Of a stretch of DNA of 64,000 bases, positions 54,741 to 64,000 are shown piece by piece. How positions within the stretch are numbered: position 1 is the stretch's first letter; each line of letters starts with the position of its first letter. Source of the DNA: Neckera pumila (Eukaryota; Streptophyta; Bryopsida; Hypnales; Neckeraceae); assembly GCA_963969595.1 (NCBI GenBank), contig OZ018409.1:28285282-28349281 (forward strand). Direction: 5' to 3'. A program made the translations under genes and the position numbers. A model generated the notes under the pieces. The model worked only from the letters and a program-made list of their open reading frames with translations. It searched no databases and was not told the DNA's origin.

Positions 54741-54779
54741 TTTCCGTTCACCTTTAATCCCAATGTTAGATGCTTGACA

Positions 54780-55740
54780 GTGGCTGAAAATTCAAGTAAA
54801 AAGTGTTTAATAATCAGAGTTAAGATGTATTAAAGCACCATAACCTTGACTATTAAACACTTTCTAACTAGATGCATCTTTCTCTCAATCTAAATTGTAG
54901 AAAAAAATGCAAATGTTCAAAAACAATTGAGTGGCTTACCATCAAGAATTTTTAAATGTCAATGTGAAAGATTTATTTTGTGGATAATTGAAGTGTTTGA
55001 AGATGAGAGGAGAAGATCTTCATAAAAGTGGGGATAGTGATAGATAGAACAATGCATATGGGATATGTAAATTGGATTGAGTAGGAGCTCCACCTCTCAA
55101 AGTTAAGTGAAAAATAGAAATTGTATTAAAAGCAAAATTTTGGGCCTCAGTTAGGCATAATAAAACAACTTTTTTGAAAAAAAATTGGACTAATAAAAGA
55201 TGAATAAACAAGCAAAGTTTCATAACCAAAAATCCTTTTGTGAATTCAAGTCTTCAATCAAAAGTTATGGACAAAATTTAGACCGGATAGTTGAAAATGT
55301 CAAAGACAATGTCCAAAAAATGTTCCTTCAAACATCTGGTTTGAAATTTGTCCATAAATTTTGAGTGGAGACTTGAAATCACAAAAGGATTTTTGGTTAT
55401 GAAACTTAGCTTATTTTTCCAGATTTTGTAAGTCCAATTTTTTTTCAAAATAGTTGATTTACTATGCCTAAATGAGGCCCAAAATTTTGCTTTTAATACA
55501 ATTTTTTTTTCTCACATAACTATGAGTGGTGGAGCTCCTATTCATCCTAATTTACATATCCCACATGCATTGCTTGCCCTACTACAACCTCACTTGTATA
55601 AAGAGGTTCCTACTTTCATTTCTAAACACACAAATTCAAAAGCCACTTGAATTGATTTTAGTGGATTGGATTGGATAATTGGCTCCATTGGATAATTTCA
55701 TTTTTAATTTTCAATTAAAAACCTTGTTTAATATTGGCCT
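54780..55740. mobile_element. Family W fold-back element, best-preserved palindrome
   Basis: From about 54960 to 55650 the two halves are reverse complements over more than 300 bp each, centred near 55315. Matching pairs include ATTGTATTAAAAGCAAAATT with AATTTTGCTTTTAATACAAT, GGGATATGTAAATT with AATTTACATATCCC, and GGAGCTCCACC with GGTGGTGGAGCTCC-like sequence. No protein is encoded. The left border hairpin has the same layout as at 17121-17168. Confidence 0.65.
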
Positions 55741-55939
55741 TTTTCTTTTTTGAGGTCTGGAGTTTATTCCAATAGTGAACCAAAAACAAACTACAATCAG
55801 CTTGTATTGGCTTTTTTAATTGTGGAAGTTGGCGACAAGCCTGCTCTTATTGACTAGTTTAGCAAAATTCACATCATCTGACTACACACTTCTTACAATT
55901 TTTGTAGAAAACCTACCTGCAATTTAATAGATTGGATGG

Positions 55940-55983
55940 TCTATCTAGAGCAGCCCTCCAGAGGTCCCAGAATTCTTCTAATG
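55940..55983 (+). mobile_element. Solo right end of family Y
   Basis: CTAGAGCAGCCCTCCAGAGG followed by ATTCTTCTAATG matches the Y right end; upstream sequence is only weakly similar. Confidence 0.45.
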
Positions 55984-56098
55984 AGCAAAGCTGCATGCTA
56001 TTCCATGTAACTCCTTGAAACAGCATTGATCAGCATCAACTTCTACGGAAAAATGTTTGCACCAGAAATGAGCACATATTCTAACTTACTACAATAGT

Positions 56099-56251
56099 AG
56101 AGATCAGCAATTCTTCCTGGAATTTCCAATGCAAGTTCCTGTGTTGAGGCTCTTGAGTCTTGCGAGAAAGAGTACTCGGCAAGAACACAACAATTACTCC
56201 AGTCTCCGACAGAAATGGCAGAAGGGGAAGAAGGGGATGATGCTCTTAATT
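56099..56251 (+). other. Possible terminal exon fragment
   Basis: A short open frame after an AG reads AILPGISNASSCVEALESCE and ends AEGEEGDDALN before TAA. The codon pattern and acidic tail look protein-coding and the GC content exceeds the surroundings, but no upstream exon or family is recognised. It may be a remnant of a lost gene. Confidence 0.25.
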
Positions 56252-56399
56252 AAAGTGCCCCTCAGGCCTCGCTGCCTACTCCGCCTAGGTGTTAGAAGAA
56301 ACATTTTGTCCTATTTGTTGCAATTAGGGCACAAAAAATGTTTTTTGAATTCCTTGCAGGCATTCTACTGAAAATCCCCTCCTCCATTGACAGAATTTA

Positions 56400-57328
56400 A
56401 CTGTTTCTTCAAAACACAAGGAATGTGGCTCTTGTAAGGTAGGAGGCTCGAATTCTGGAGGGTCATTTAGAACCGCCATATAGACTCGTTTAGAATGAAC
56501 ATGAGGTGGTCTTTAAATGGACCTTCTATAGTCATTGAATGGATCAATAAAAAAAACTATTATTTATTGCCAGAGCCAATTGTTGTCTTGCTTTCTCCAT
56601 TTCTCTCTAGAAGTTGCAAGTGAACGGTTTATGGAAGACCTAGGGTCATAAATAGGGACCTATGACACATCTTGTTTGAAAATTCATAAGTAATTCAAAA
56701 ATACTTCAAAAAATACAAAACGACTTGGATTACAATCAGAATCTATTTCTCTTTGTCTAGAAAATGAGCAAAAAATAATTGCATCCAAGAAACCACATGA
56801 AAAAGGCAGACCAGCCCTTAGATGCTCGCTTTAAGAGCCTCCTACCTTAGGGAAATGAAGGAATGTGGCTCTTGTAGGGAAATGTGAGAGTGTGTGATAG
56901 GGAATTTTATCAAGGGAGAGTTTGTGTATTTTTTTGTGTTATTTGCAAATGTCCCCCACCACCAAATCAACTCAATTTATGAAATTCAATATTGAAGAAT
57001 GTAGATTTTTGCTTATAACATCTAACTTTATTGTAGATTCTAATGCATATAATCAATATAATTTGTAGATGTTGCAATCTCAACATTTGGAATTCAACAT
57101 CATTGGTTTGTACATTTCAAAATTTTTTATTTTCACCCTTTCTAGATTTCAAGAGTTTAAAATATAGTTATATATAGATTTCATTTGTTTAAACATTTAA
57201 TAATTTCATATATAGTAAAATCTTAGGTTCTAAAATATATCCCTTGAAATGTTAGATTTCTATGAATAAAATATATTGACTATATGTTTGATGATATACA
57301 AATCTTATGTGTCCAATCTCATGGTACT
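56400..57328. other. Spacer with a short duplication, no gene seen
   Basis: AAGGAATGTGGCTCTTGTA occurs at about 56419 and 56861. The rest is AT-rich with no coding sequence. Confidence 0.35.
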
Positions 57329-57678
57329 CATTAGAGAAAAATTCAGCCCTTTGGAAGGTTGTCTGAAGTTGACACGCCATGCTATTCTTTGCATGGCTTG
57401 TCAACTTTGAAAATGCTCTTGGTGACCAGTCAGAGTCTCTAACTACTCACCTGAGCAATCAAATTTCGCAGAATTTTTTTTTTAAAATATTTTTTAAATT
57501 AAAAAAAAATAATAATAAATTTTTATTTGGAATTCAGATTTCTTGCACCATTGCCGCTACAGTTTCAGTAGGGTGGAAATAGAGGAAAAACAATTTTTAG
57601 AGCAAAAAAACAGCAAATTTTAGGGTACCTCAAAGGACTGTAGAGCAGCCCTCCAGAGGCTTGAAATTTCCTCTAAAG
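57329..57678 (-). mobile_element. Family Y TIR miniature element, complete, inverted
   Basis: On the plus strand it starts CATTAGAGAAAAATTCAGCCC and ends GCAGCCCTCCAGAGGCTTG ... CCTCTAAAG, with the landmarks in reverse order (GTTGACACGCCATGC with GCATGGCTTGTCAAC, then CACCATTGCCGCTACAGTTTC). About 350 bp. Confidence 0.6.
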
Positions 57679-57799
57679 CCTTGACAACCAACATGGGACA
57701 ATTGCATCTTATAAAATCTACCAAATTATAAAAGGTGGAAACAACATTGAAATGTAAGATGTGTAAATGTGTTGCAAAATCTACCAATTTGGATTGCAC

Positions 57800-58030
57800 T
57801 CAAGGGATTTGGAGAGAATTTATGAAAATTCTTGTAAAAGGAAACCACAATTTCTTTCTGTACAGGATTTCTTTGAAGATCTCCTCCACAATGACATTAG
57901 AACACCGGGAAACATAGTAATTGGCAAAAACTAGCAGGGAAAAACGACAAAATCTCCACATTCGTTGTAGGGAATTCCAAACAAGCCCGTTGCGGGGGTT
58001 TCTAAAAGCAGTGACAACAAAACTCAAGCT
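57800..58030 (+). other. Unidentified short coding-like segment
   Basis: After a pyrimidine-rich CTTTCTGTACAG the plus strand reads DFFEDLLHNDIRTPGNIVIG before a stop. It could be an exon or retroelement remnant. There is no further support. Confidence 0.15.
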
Positions 58031-58586
58031 AGTGCTAAAAAATGATTTGACTATTTTAACATCAAGTTCATTAAACTGGCTATGTTCTATAAATCAAATA
58101 TTGTGGCATACATGTTCACAAGGGGCTATTATCAGTTTTTTTCAAGTCACTAACTAGGACATAGATTTTGGTTTAGATTGAACTGAGCCTAATTAATGGA
58201 GTATTGCCAAATGATTTTTTTTAAATTGGCATTGTACGCGGTCACAACTAAGCATAGATTTGAATCTTGACTAGTTATGTACTACTATAAGAGAAATTCT
58301 CAGCCCTAGGAATTTTGAGAAGCAAAAAGTGCTCCGGCTCCATGGCCATTATCTAGACGGGCATCTAGACTCTTCCAATGCCGATCATTCAATAACTTTT
58401 TCTCTAATCATGAAATCTTACTTTCTTTCTCACAACTTGGGACATGTATCATGTATTTCTTAGTTCCAATCTTGAAAAGGGAAAAAAACAATATTTTAAG
58501 CTTGGTAAAAAATACGTGCACCTGTAGGTCGGGAATGGGTCACTAGTTGAGAATGGGTGGCTCTACTTTAAGTAGGTAAATAATCA

Positions 58587-60122
58587 AGATTCAAGTATTG
58601 TAATGCACCTTAACCCTAATTATTGCATACATTGTTATATAACCAAGTTATGAAAAAAAAAAAGTCAAAAACAATCAAAGGACATCTACCATCAAGATTT
58701 TTTTTAGTGGCATCATGGTAGACTTAATTCAATGACAATTGGTGAGAAGGGAAGGTGAAGAGGTTATTTTTAAAGAAAATCAATTGTCTATGGTGAATCT
58801 TCAAAGGGTAGGGGATATTTAGAAGAGAGATTACTCATTGTCAAATGCAGAAATTATGTTAAACTTAGAATTTTACACCACATTTAGGCATAGTAGAATG
58901 AAATTTTTCAAAAAACTTTGAACTACACAAAGTTGGAGAATCAAGAAAAATTTCATTACCAAAAATTTGTTTGAGGTTTAGAGCTTTGAATAAAAAGTTA
59001 TAGACAAAATTCTAGAAAAGGTTGAAAGGGAGATTTTCTTTGACATTTTCAAACCCCTTCTCCAAATTTTTCCATAAAATTTTATTGGAGGCTCTAAACC
59101 TCAAAAGGATTTTTGGAGATGAAAACTAGCTTGATTTTCCAAATTTGTTTAGGGTGATTGCAAGAATGACCTATCCTATTTTGTGTCACATCTTGCATGC
59201 TGATTTGTTTTTTGGGCATAACTTTTGCGTTCTAGATCCAAATGACTTAAGATTTATAAGGAAGGTGATCATGACCATTATACAGTTTGCTTAATTTTTT
59301 TGCAGTTTTCAAAAATGTTTTACTATATAAAACAGCTCCCAATTTCATGTCACATTTGCCAATTTGGGATTTTTAGTACTATTTTGGACTCAAAAAAACG
59401 AATTTGGAGCTGAAATTTGGATGAAATGTTCTTCTAATAGACTTCTAGCTTTCCAAAAGAGGGATTAAAAAAAAAGTTAATTTTGTGTAGTGTGGAAGTC
59501 TACAAAGTGAGCTTCTTTCTGCTTGCATTTTGAAACACATAAAACATTATTTTGGTGGTTTTTTTGGTGAATGACCATCTCCATAGAGCTGTTGCAAATG
59601 GCCAGTTTTGATTTTGTGTACTCACTTAATTTTACTATTTTTCCCTAATTAAAACATGAAGGTATGTATTTTCTTGTGATTTAGCACTTTTCAAATTATC
59701 CTACTTAGAGAATTTTCCTATGAAATTCCTTCCATGTTCCATGGGAACCTTTGTCTTAAAGATTTATACATTCGTCCTATTTTTTAAATGTTTTAAAAAT
59801 TAGTTTTTTAATTTTAAAGTACTCTCATAAAAATCAGCCAAACATAACAAAATCGACAAGTCATTCTTGCAATCACCCTTTAGTTCAAAGTTTTTTGAAA
59901 AAATTTATTCTGCTTTGCCTAAATAAGGTTTTAAATGATAGTTTTAATACAATTTCTACTTTAAACTTAGCTATGACTAGTTGAGAAACTTCAAATACTA
60001 AATTAAATATCCTACATGAGTTGTTCTACCTTCTACCACCTCAATTAATCACCATGTGTGCTTATGTGGCTGATTATTAAACAAAATTCTACTACACCTT
60101 CGTTATTGTAGTCTTGACATCT
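58587..60122. mobile_element. Family W fold-back element, interrupted by Z
   Basis: It matches 17121-18089 from AATAATCAAG to TCTACTACACCTTCGTTATT. The central palindrome is present (CACATTTAGGCATAGTAGAAT on the left; GCCTAAATAAGG on the right), but the right arm is pushed apart by the Z element 59151-59879. The uninterrupted copy near 17690 reads TTTTGTTAAGTTCAAAG where this copy carries the insertion. Confidence 0.6.
59151..59879. mobile_element. Family Z TIR element inserted in W
   Basis: Ends AGGGTGATTGCAAGAATGACC and GTCATTCTTGCAATCACCCT are near-perfect inverted repeats. The 729-bp body matches one unit of 26721-27965 (GAGCTGAAATTTGGA, GAATGACCATCTCCATAGAG). TTTA flanks both sides and may be the target duplication. 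Confidence 0.7.
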
Positions 60123-60158
60123 TTCATGAAACTCACAAACTTTGAAAATGCAGTGTGG

Positions 60159-60489
60159 CATTAGAGAAACTTCCAAACTTTTGCAGGGTTGCTCCACAGT
60201 CTTCCAAAGTACCTTAAAATTTGATTTTTGGGGGTTGAAAGATTCATTTTGTTTTTGTTTTCACACAGCTGAAATTGTAACAACAATGGTGCAGGAATCC
60301 AATTTTATGAGTTAAAAATTTCTTGAAAAAGATAAATAAAAAAAATACAAAATCTAATTGTTTCAACAAGCAATCAACTTGGCTAACTACTCACTGGGGG
60401 ACTTTTTTCAGATTGACAGGCCAAGCTTTGAAATAGCTTGGCATGTCAGTCTGGGGCAGCCCTCCAAAGGGCTGATATTTTTTCTAATG
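60159..60489 (+). mobile_element. Family Y TIR miniature element, complete
   Basis: CATTAGAGAAACTTCCAAAC at the left; GGGCTGATATTTTTTCTAATG at the right. All family landmarks are in order, including the near-end hairpin TTGACAGGCCAAGCT ... AGCTTGGCATGTCA. Confidence 0.65.
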
Positions 60490-60886
60490 GCTATATGCAT
60501 CTACTAATTTTTAGTCAATTAATAGATTGATTTGGCTACTATGGAGCGGCCCTTCGGAGGGTTGAGAATTTTTCTAATGCTAAAGGAATTGTCCTACATT
60601 TGTCTTATGTTGAAGAATGATAAATTGGTATGACAATTCTTTTCAATATACATAAAAAATTTGTATGTATTCCAAAAAAATTGATTGGAATTCAATTGAG
60701 ATTTTGGTTCATTTAGTAATTATAAAAAGGTAATATAGCCATTTTGCAATTTTTTTTTATTTTATATAAGCATAAGCATTATGGTTGTATATAAAACTTA
60801 AATATAATCACTAGGTTTTTTTGCATTTCCTAGTCTCCCTTTCCCCTATGTGAGTGACAACCCTATAACTTTTTCCTATTTCAAAA

Positions 60887-61291
60887 CATTAGAGAAAATT
60901 TTAGGCCTCTAGAAGGTTGTTCCACAGCCCTCCAGAGTCCAAAGTATCCTGAAATTTGATTTTTTAGCGTTAAAATTTTCATTTTTCCCCTATTCCTGCG
61001 CAGCTGAAATTGCAGTGACAATGGCGCAGGAACCAAGTTTTACGAGTCAAAAATTTATTAAAATAAATAGATAAATAAAATTTAATCTTAAAAAAATTTA
61101 AAAATTGAACAACAAACAATTTTTTTTTTAAAACAAACAAAAACAAAAGCAAAATCTGACTGTTTTGGCAAACAAGCAATTTAATCGATTGTTCATCAAG
61201 GGACTTTTTTAGATTGACTAAACAAGCTTGGGAATAGCTTGGTTTGTCAATCTAGAGCAGCCCTCCGGAAGGCTAATACTTTTTTTTTATG
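60887..61291 (+). mobile_element. Family Y TIR miniature element, long copy
   Basis: CATTAGAGAAAATTTTAGGCC at the left; CAGCCCTCCGGAAGGC at the right, where the terminal CTAATG is altered. It includes GCGCAGCTGAAATTGCAG and GGCGCAGGAACC, an expanded A-rich centre, and the end hairpin TTGACTAAACAAGCTT ... AGCTTGGTTTGTCAA. Confidence 0.6.
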
Positions 61292-61388
61292 ATCTTGTGA
61301 TTGTGTGATATAGGAAGAAGTCACATATTTGTCATTCACATAGGAAAAATGAGACAGGGAAACGCAAAATAGCCCCTAATGAGGGTGT

Positions 61389-61580
61389 ATGGGCAATTGC
61401 ATTAAAATGGCGGTATTCCAAATGCCGCTCTGATGGTGTGCCATTTTCACCATCTAGGATAAGTATAGATTCAAAACGGCCATTCAAAACCACCTAGGAC
61501 AGGTATAGATTTAGAATGGCTGCTTTGAACTATTTCATGCGATTTGAAAAAAATACTACCATTTTAACAAAATTGCCCAT
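61389..61580. mobile_element. Family V miniature element with GTGT flanks
   Basis: ATGGGCAATTGCATTAAAATGG mirrors CCATTTTAACAAAATTGCCCAT at the right. GTGT occurs on both sides (61385-61388, 61581-61584). Together with AATT around the 49604 copy this suggests a 4-bp target duplication for the family. Confidence 0.65.
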
Positions 61581-61584
61581 GTGT

Positions 61585-63590
61585 ACAAAAGTAATATTAT
61601 GGGTATAAACAAAGTTTAAAGAAACTGTTATATGTGGCCTATATTTTTGTCTTTCTACTCTTTATGGTACAATCAATTGTCAATTACAATTCACCATCCC
61701 TTGATGTGCACAAAATTGCACTTATGAATAAATAAAAAATCATATAAGTGATATATTGATAAAATTATGTTATTATGAAACTTGTTGATTAATTAAGTAT
61801 CACCCTAATGGCCTAAGTCCTCAATACATATTTGCAAATAGGTATTGCAAAGGGGGTTGGGGTTTATTAACGATAGAATAGAATCAGATACAACAATGAC
61901 TTCTTGTTTAAAGCCTCATATTGTTCAATTTCATATCCAATAAAATAAATGAGGACAATTGAACCGGTCATTATCAAGCCAAAATGCCAAAATGTAGTGT
62001 AATGATCAACTTGGGCAAGATTCGCATCTCATTGGTTGAATAACGTCAATTTTGTTAATTTGGCAATATTTAGTTACATTGGTGTAGTTTAGGTTACACG
62101 CCCTAAAATCTGAAACCAAAATCTATATGTTTCCTAGTTTGTGGCTTGAAATTAGATCTTTGTAAAGATATATTTTACAATTTTGGTTTCTTGAATATTG
62201 CCAATTTAACATTGTGTATGCAAAAGCAGGTTCCAGGGCACTTGAGGTAACAACAATGAAATTTGCAACATTCTTCACACTAGCTTGAATGCCAGCTTCT
62301 CCGGTGCCCACAAATGAGTCCAATCCATTAGAAAAAATTCATAAGTCTAGTTCATTAGGAAAAATTTCATAGATCCAATCCGGGACACACTTCTTAGTGA
62401 TGAGATTTGACCAAAGAAATTAGGTCAAAATCATCTTTAATTGACCTTTGCAGAAAATCAAAGGATAAAAGATAATATTTCTTTAGATACTATTTATAAA
62501 TCCAACTTGTATAAAGAGTTGATTTTTTCATCTTAAAACATACCAAATTAGGTGGCTTTTGATTTGAAGCTAGTTGCCAAAATCATTAGAGTTTATTAAA
62601 TACTATAGATTCTAAATTGATTAATAATCTCAAATTCTAATGATAAACTCTAGTGGTAAACTACTAAATTCTAATAAACTTTGGGCTAGTCATTAATCCG
62701 TAAAGATGGTCATATTTGTTAAATTGGGACAAAATGGATACTTTGAGACTCAACCCTATTATTTGAGGCCTCTATTCTAACAAATCAAAAATTTAAGAAC
62801 ATATCAACCTTTACAACATCAAAGGTTTGTGAATATATTAACATATTGAAGTCTCAATTCACCAAAGAAATTCAATATCAAACACTTATTATCATCTAAA
62901 TGTGAAGTCAAAGATAATATGAGATTGCAAATTGTTTCACATTTTAACAAATATGGCCTTAAAGGACCAAACAACACCTTTTGGCAACATAGCAATTTTC
63001 AACAACTCACTACAAATGGAAATTTTATTATTTTTTCTTTGAAAACTTTACACAACATGTGTCCAAAGAGTATCTTTAAGGTCCAACTATTTTCAAAACT
63101 TTTGACTATGTGGTTAAAAAATTATTACATGATATATCATTTTCAACGGTCAGCAAGCAATTCAATTTTTTTTGAAAAATCACTTTTTAAAAAATAAAAA
63201 TTCGAAATTGGTTTTCTAGATTTATATATACATGTAAAGCTTTGAATTATTCCGTTTTGATTTATGAGATGAAAGTTACAAGGAGTTTTAGTTTGTGGGC
63301 AATTATAGATTTTCTACTCTAAAATAAACTTTGAAGTCCTTTATTTAACTCTCTTTTAATATTCTTTAAAAAGAAAAAAAGCCTAGGATGTAGATTGTTT
63401 ATTTTAGCATTACAAATGTTGAAATTGGCATTTTTCAATTCCATAATTAAATTCTCATCATTTTGAATTTTTATTCATTCTTTACTTTCTACTTAGTATA
63501 TTTTTTCTATATATTATACAATTCTAAGTGATCTGAAACTTTTCAAGCATGTAGCCAACTTGCTTTGAAGAAGGAGTCCAAGGAGTAACC
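61585..63590. other. AT-rich spacer with W and U fragments
   Basis: The part 62500-62720 resembles the end of family W (GGTGGCTTTTGATTTGAAGCTAGTTGCC), and 63240-63430 resembles family U as reverse complement. No gene or RNA gene was found. Confidence 0.4.
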
Positions 63591-63595
63591 ACCAT

Positions 63596-63690
63596 CATTA
63601 GAAAAAATATCAACACTCCGGAAGGCTGCTCCAAATTGACATGCCAAGCTATTTCCAAGCTTGGCCTGTCAATATGAAAAAGCATTACAG
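63596..63690 (-). mobile_element. Fragment of family Y, inverted
   Basis: CATTAGAAAAAATATCAAC, CTCCGGAAGGCTGCTC and the end hairpin TTGACATGCCAAGCT ... AGCTTGGCCTGTCAA form the right end of Y in inverse orientation. It is followed directly by a left-end-like GGGCCCTATGGAGGGCCG at 63699. Confidence 0.5.
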
Positions 63691-63756
63691 AAAGTTTGGG
63701 CCCTATGGAGGGCCGTCTAACAAGCCGCCAAATGTGCAAATCCAGAGAAATTCAAA

Positions 63757-63939
63757 AAAATAAAAATAAAATAAAATAAAATAAAATAAAATAAAATAAA
63801 AAATATATATATATAATATTAAAAAAAAATTTAAAAAAAAATTAGTCCCAATTTTGTATGGCATACACTCCGACAATGTTTTTGAGAAAAAAAAAAAAAA
63901 TAAATAAATAAATAAATAAAAAATTAAAAAAAAAATTAA

Positions 63940-64000
<61 letters not shown>
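63757..64000. repeat. AAAAT, AAAT and AT simple repeats
   Basis: (AAAAT)n at about 63760-63800, (AAAT)n near 63897-63920, poly-A with few interruptions, and a pure AT run from about 63958 to the window edge, so the array continues outside. Confidence 0.9.

Overview
The window is nuclear DNA from a land plant. Evidence: spliced genes with GT-AG introns, a plant-type tetraspanin (GCCK motif in the large outer loop), an eS4 ribosomal protein gene whose first intron follows the ATG directly, telo-box motifs in its introns, and a dense set of plant-style miniature transposons. The species cannot be fixed from the sequence; low gene density, very AT-rich spacers and GC-richer exons would fit a bryophyte or another non-seed plant, but this is a guess.

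Layout. 1-10.1 kb: AT-rich repeats, no gene. 10.1-13.6 kb: intact three-exon F-box/kelch-like gene on the plus strand. 14.5-16.9 kb: decayed 3' half of a ribulose-phosphate 3-epimerase gene on the minus strand, with two DNA transposons in its introns. 17-20.4 kb: fold-back and miniature elements. 20.9-22.9 kb: six-exon gene for 40S ribosomal protein S4 (minus). 23.3-23.7 kb: a nearly 400-bp TTTG array. 24-26 kb: two Helitron-like elements in opposite orientation that split another element between them. 26-33 kb: repeats with a few unidentified gene-like patches. 34.3-35.3 kb: intact two-exon tetraspanin gene (plus). 36.1-36.8 kb: a predicted two-exon gene of unknown function, convergent with it. 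37.4-45.8 kb: diverged repeats. 45.9-46.1 kb: a cluster of strong hairpins. 49.4-51.5 kb: broken partial copy of the tetraspanin region. 51.7-53.5 kb: intronless paralogue of the F-box gene (minus) with a late frameshift. 54.4-64 kb: repeats, ending in simple AT-rich tracts.

The genes are unrelated housekeeping or membrane genes and do not form a pathway. What links the parts is duplication (F-box pair, tetraspanin pair) and repeated invasion by at least six miniature or fold-back transposon families, here labelled X, Y, Z, V, W and U. The most unusual signals are the inversion apparently mediated by the two Helitron-like copies, the hairpin cluster near 46 kb, the contrasting intron content of the F-box pair, and a Cys-x2-Cys-x8-Cys-x2-Cys motif seen in only one of the two F-box proteins. 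No CRISPR array, rRNA gene or convincing tRNA gene was found. All element boundaries and identities are read by eye.
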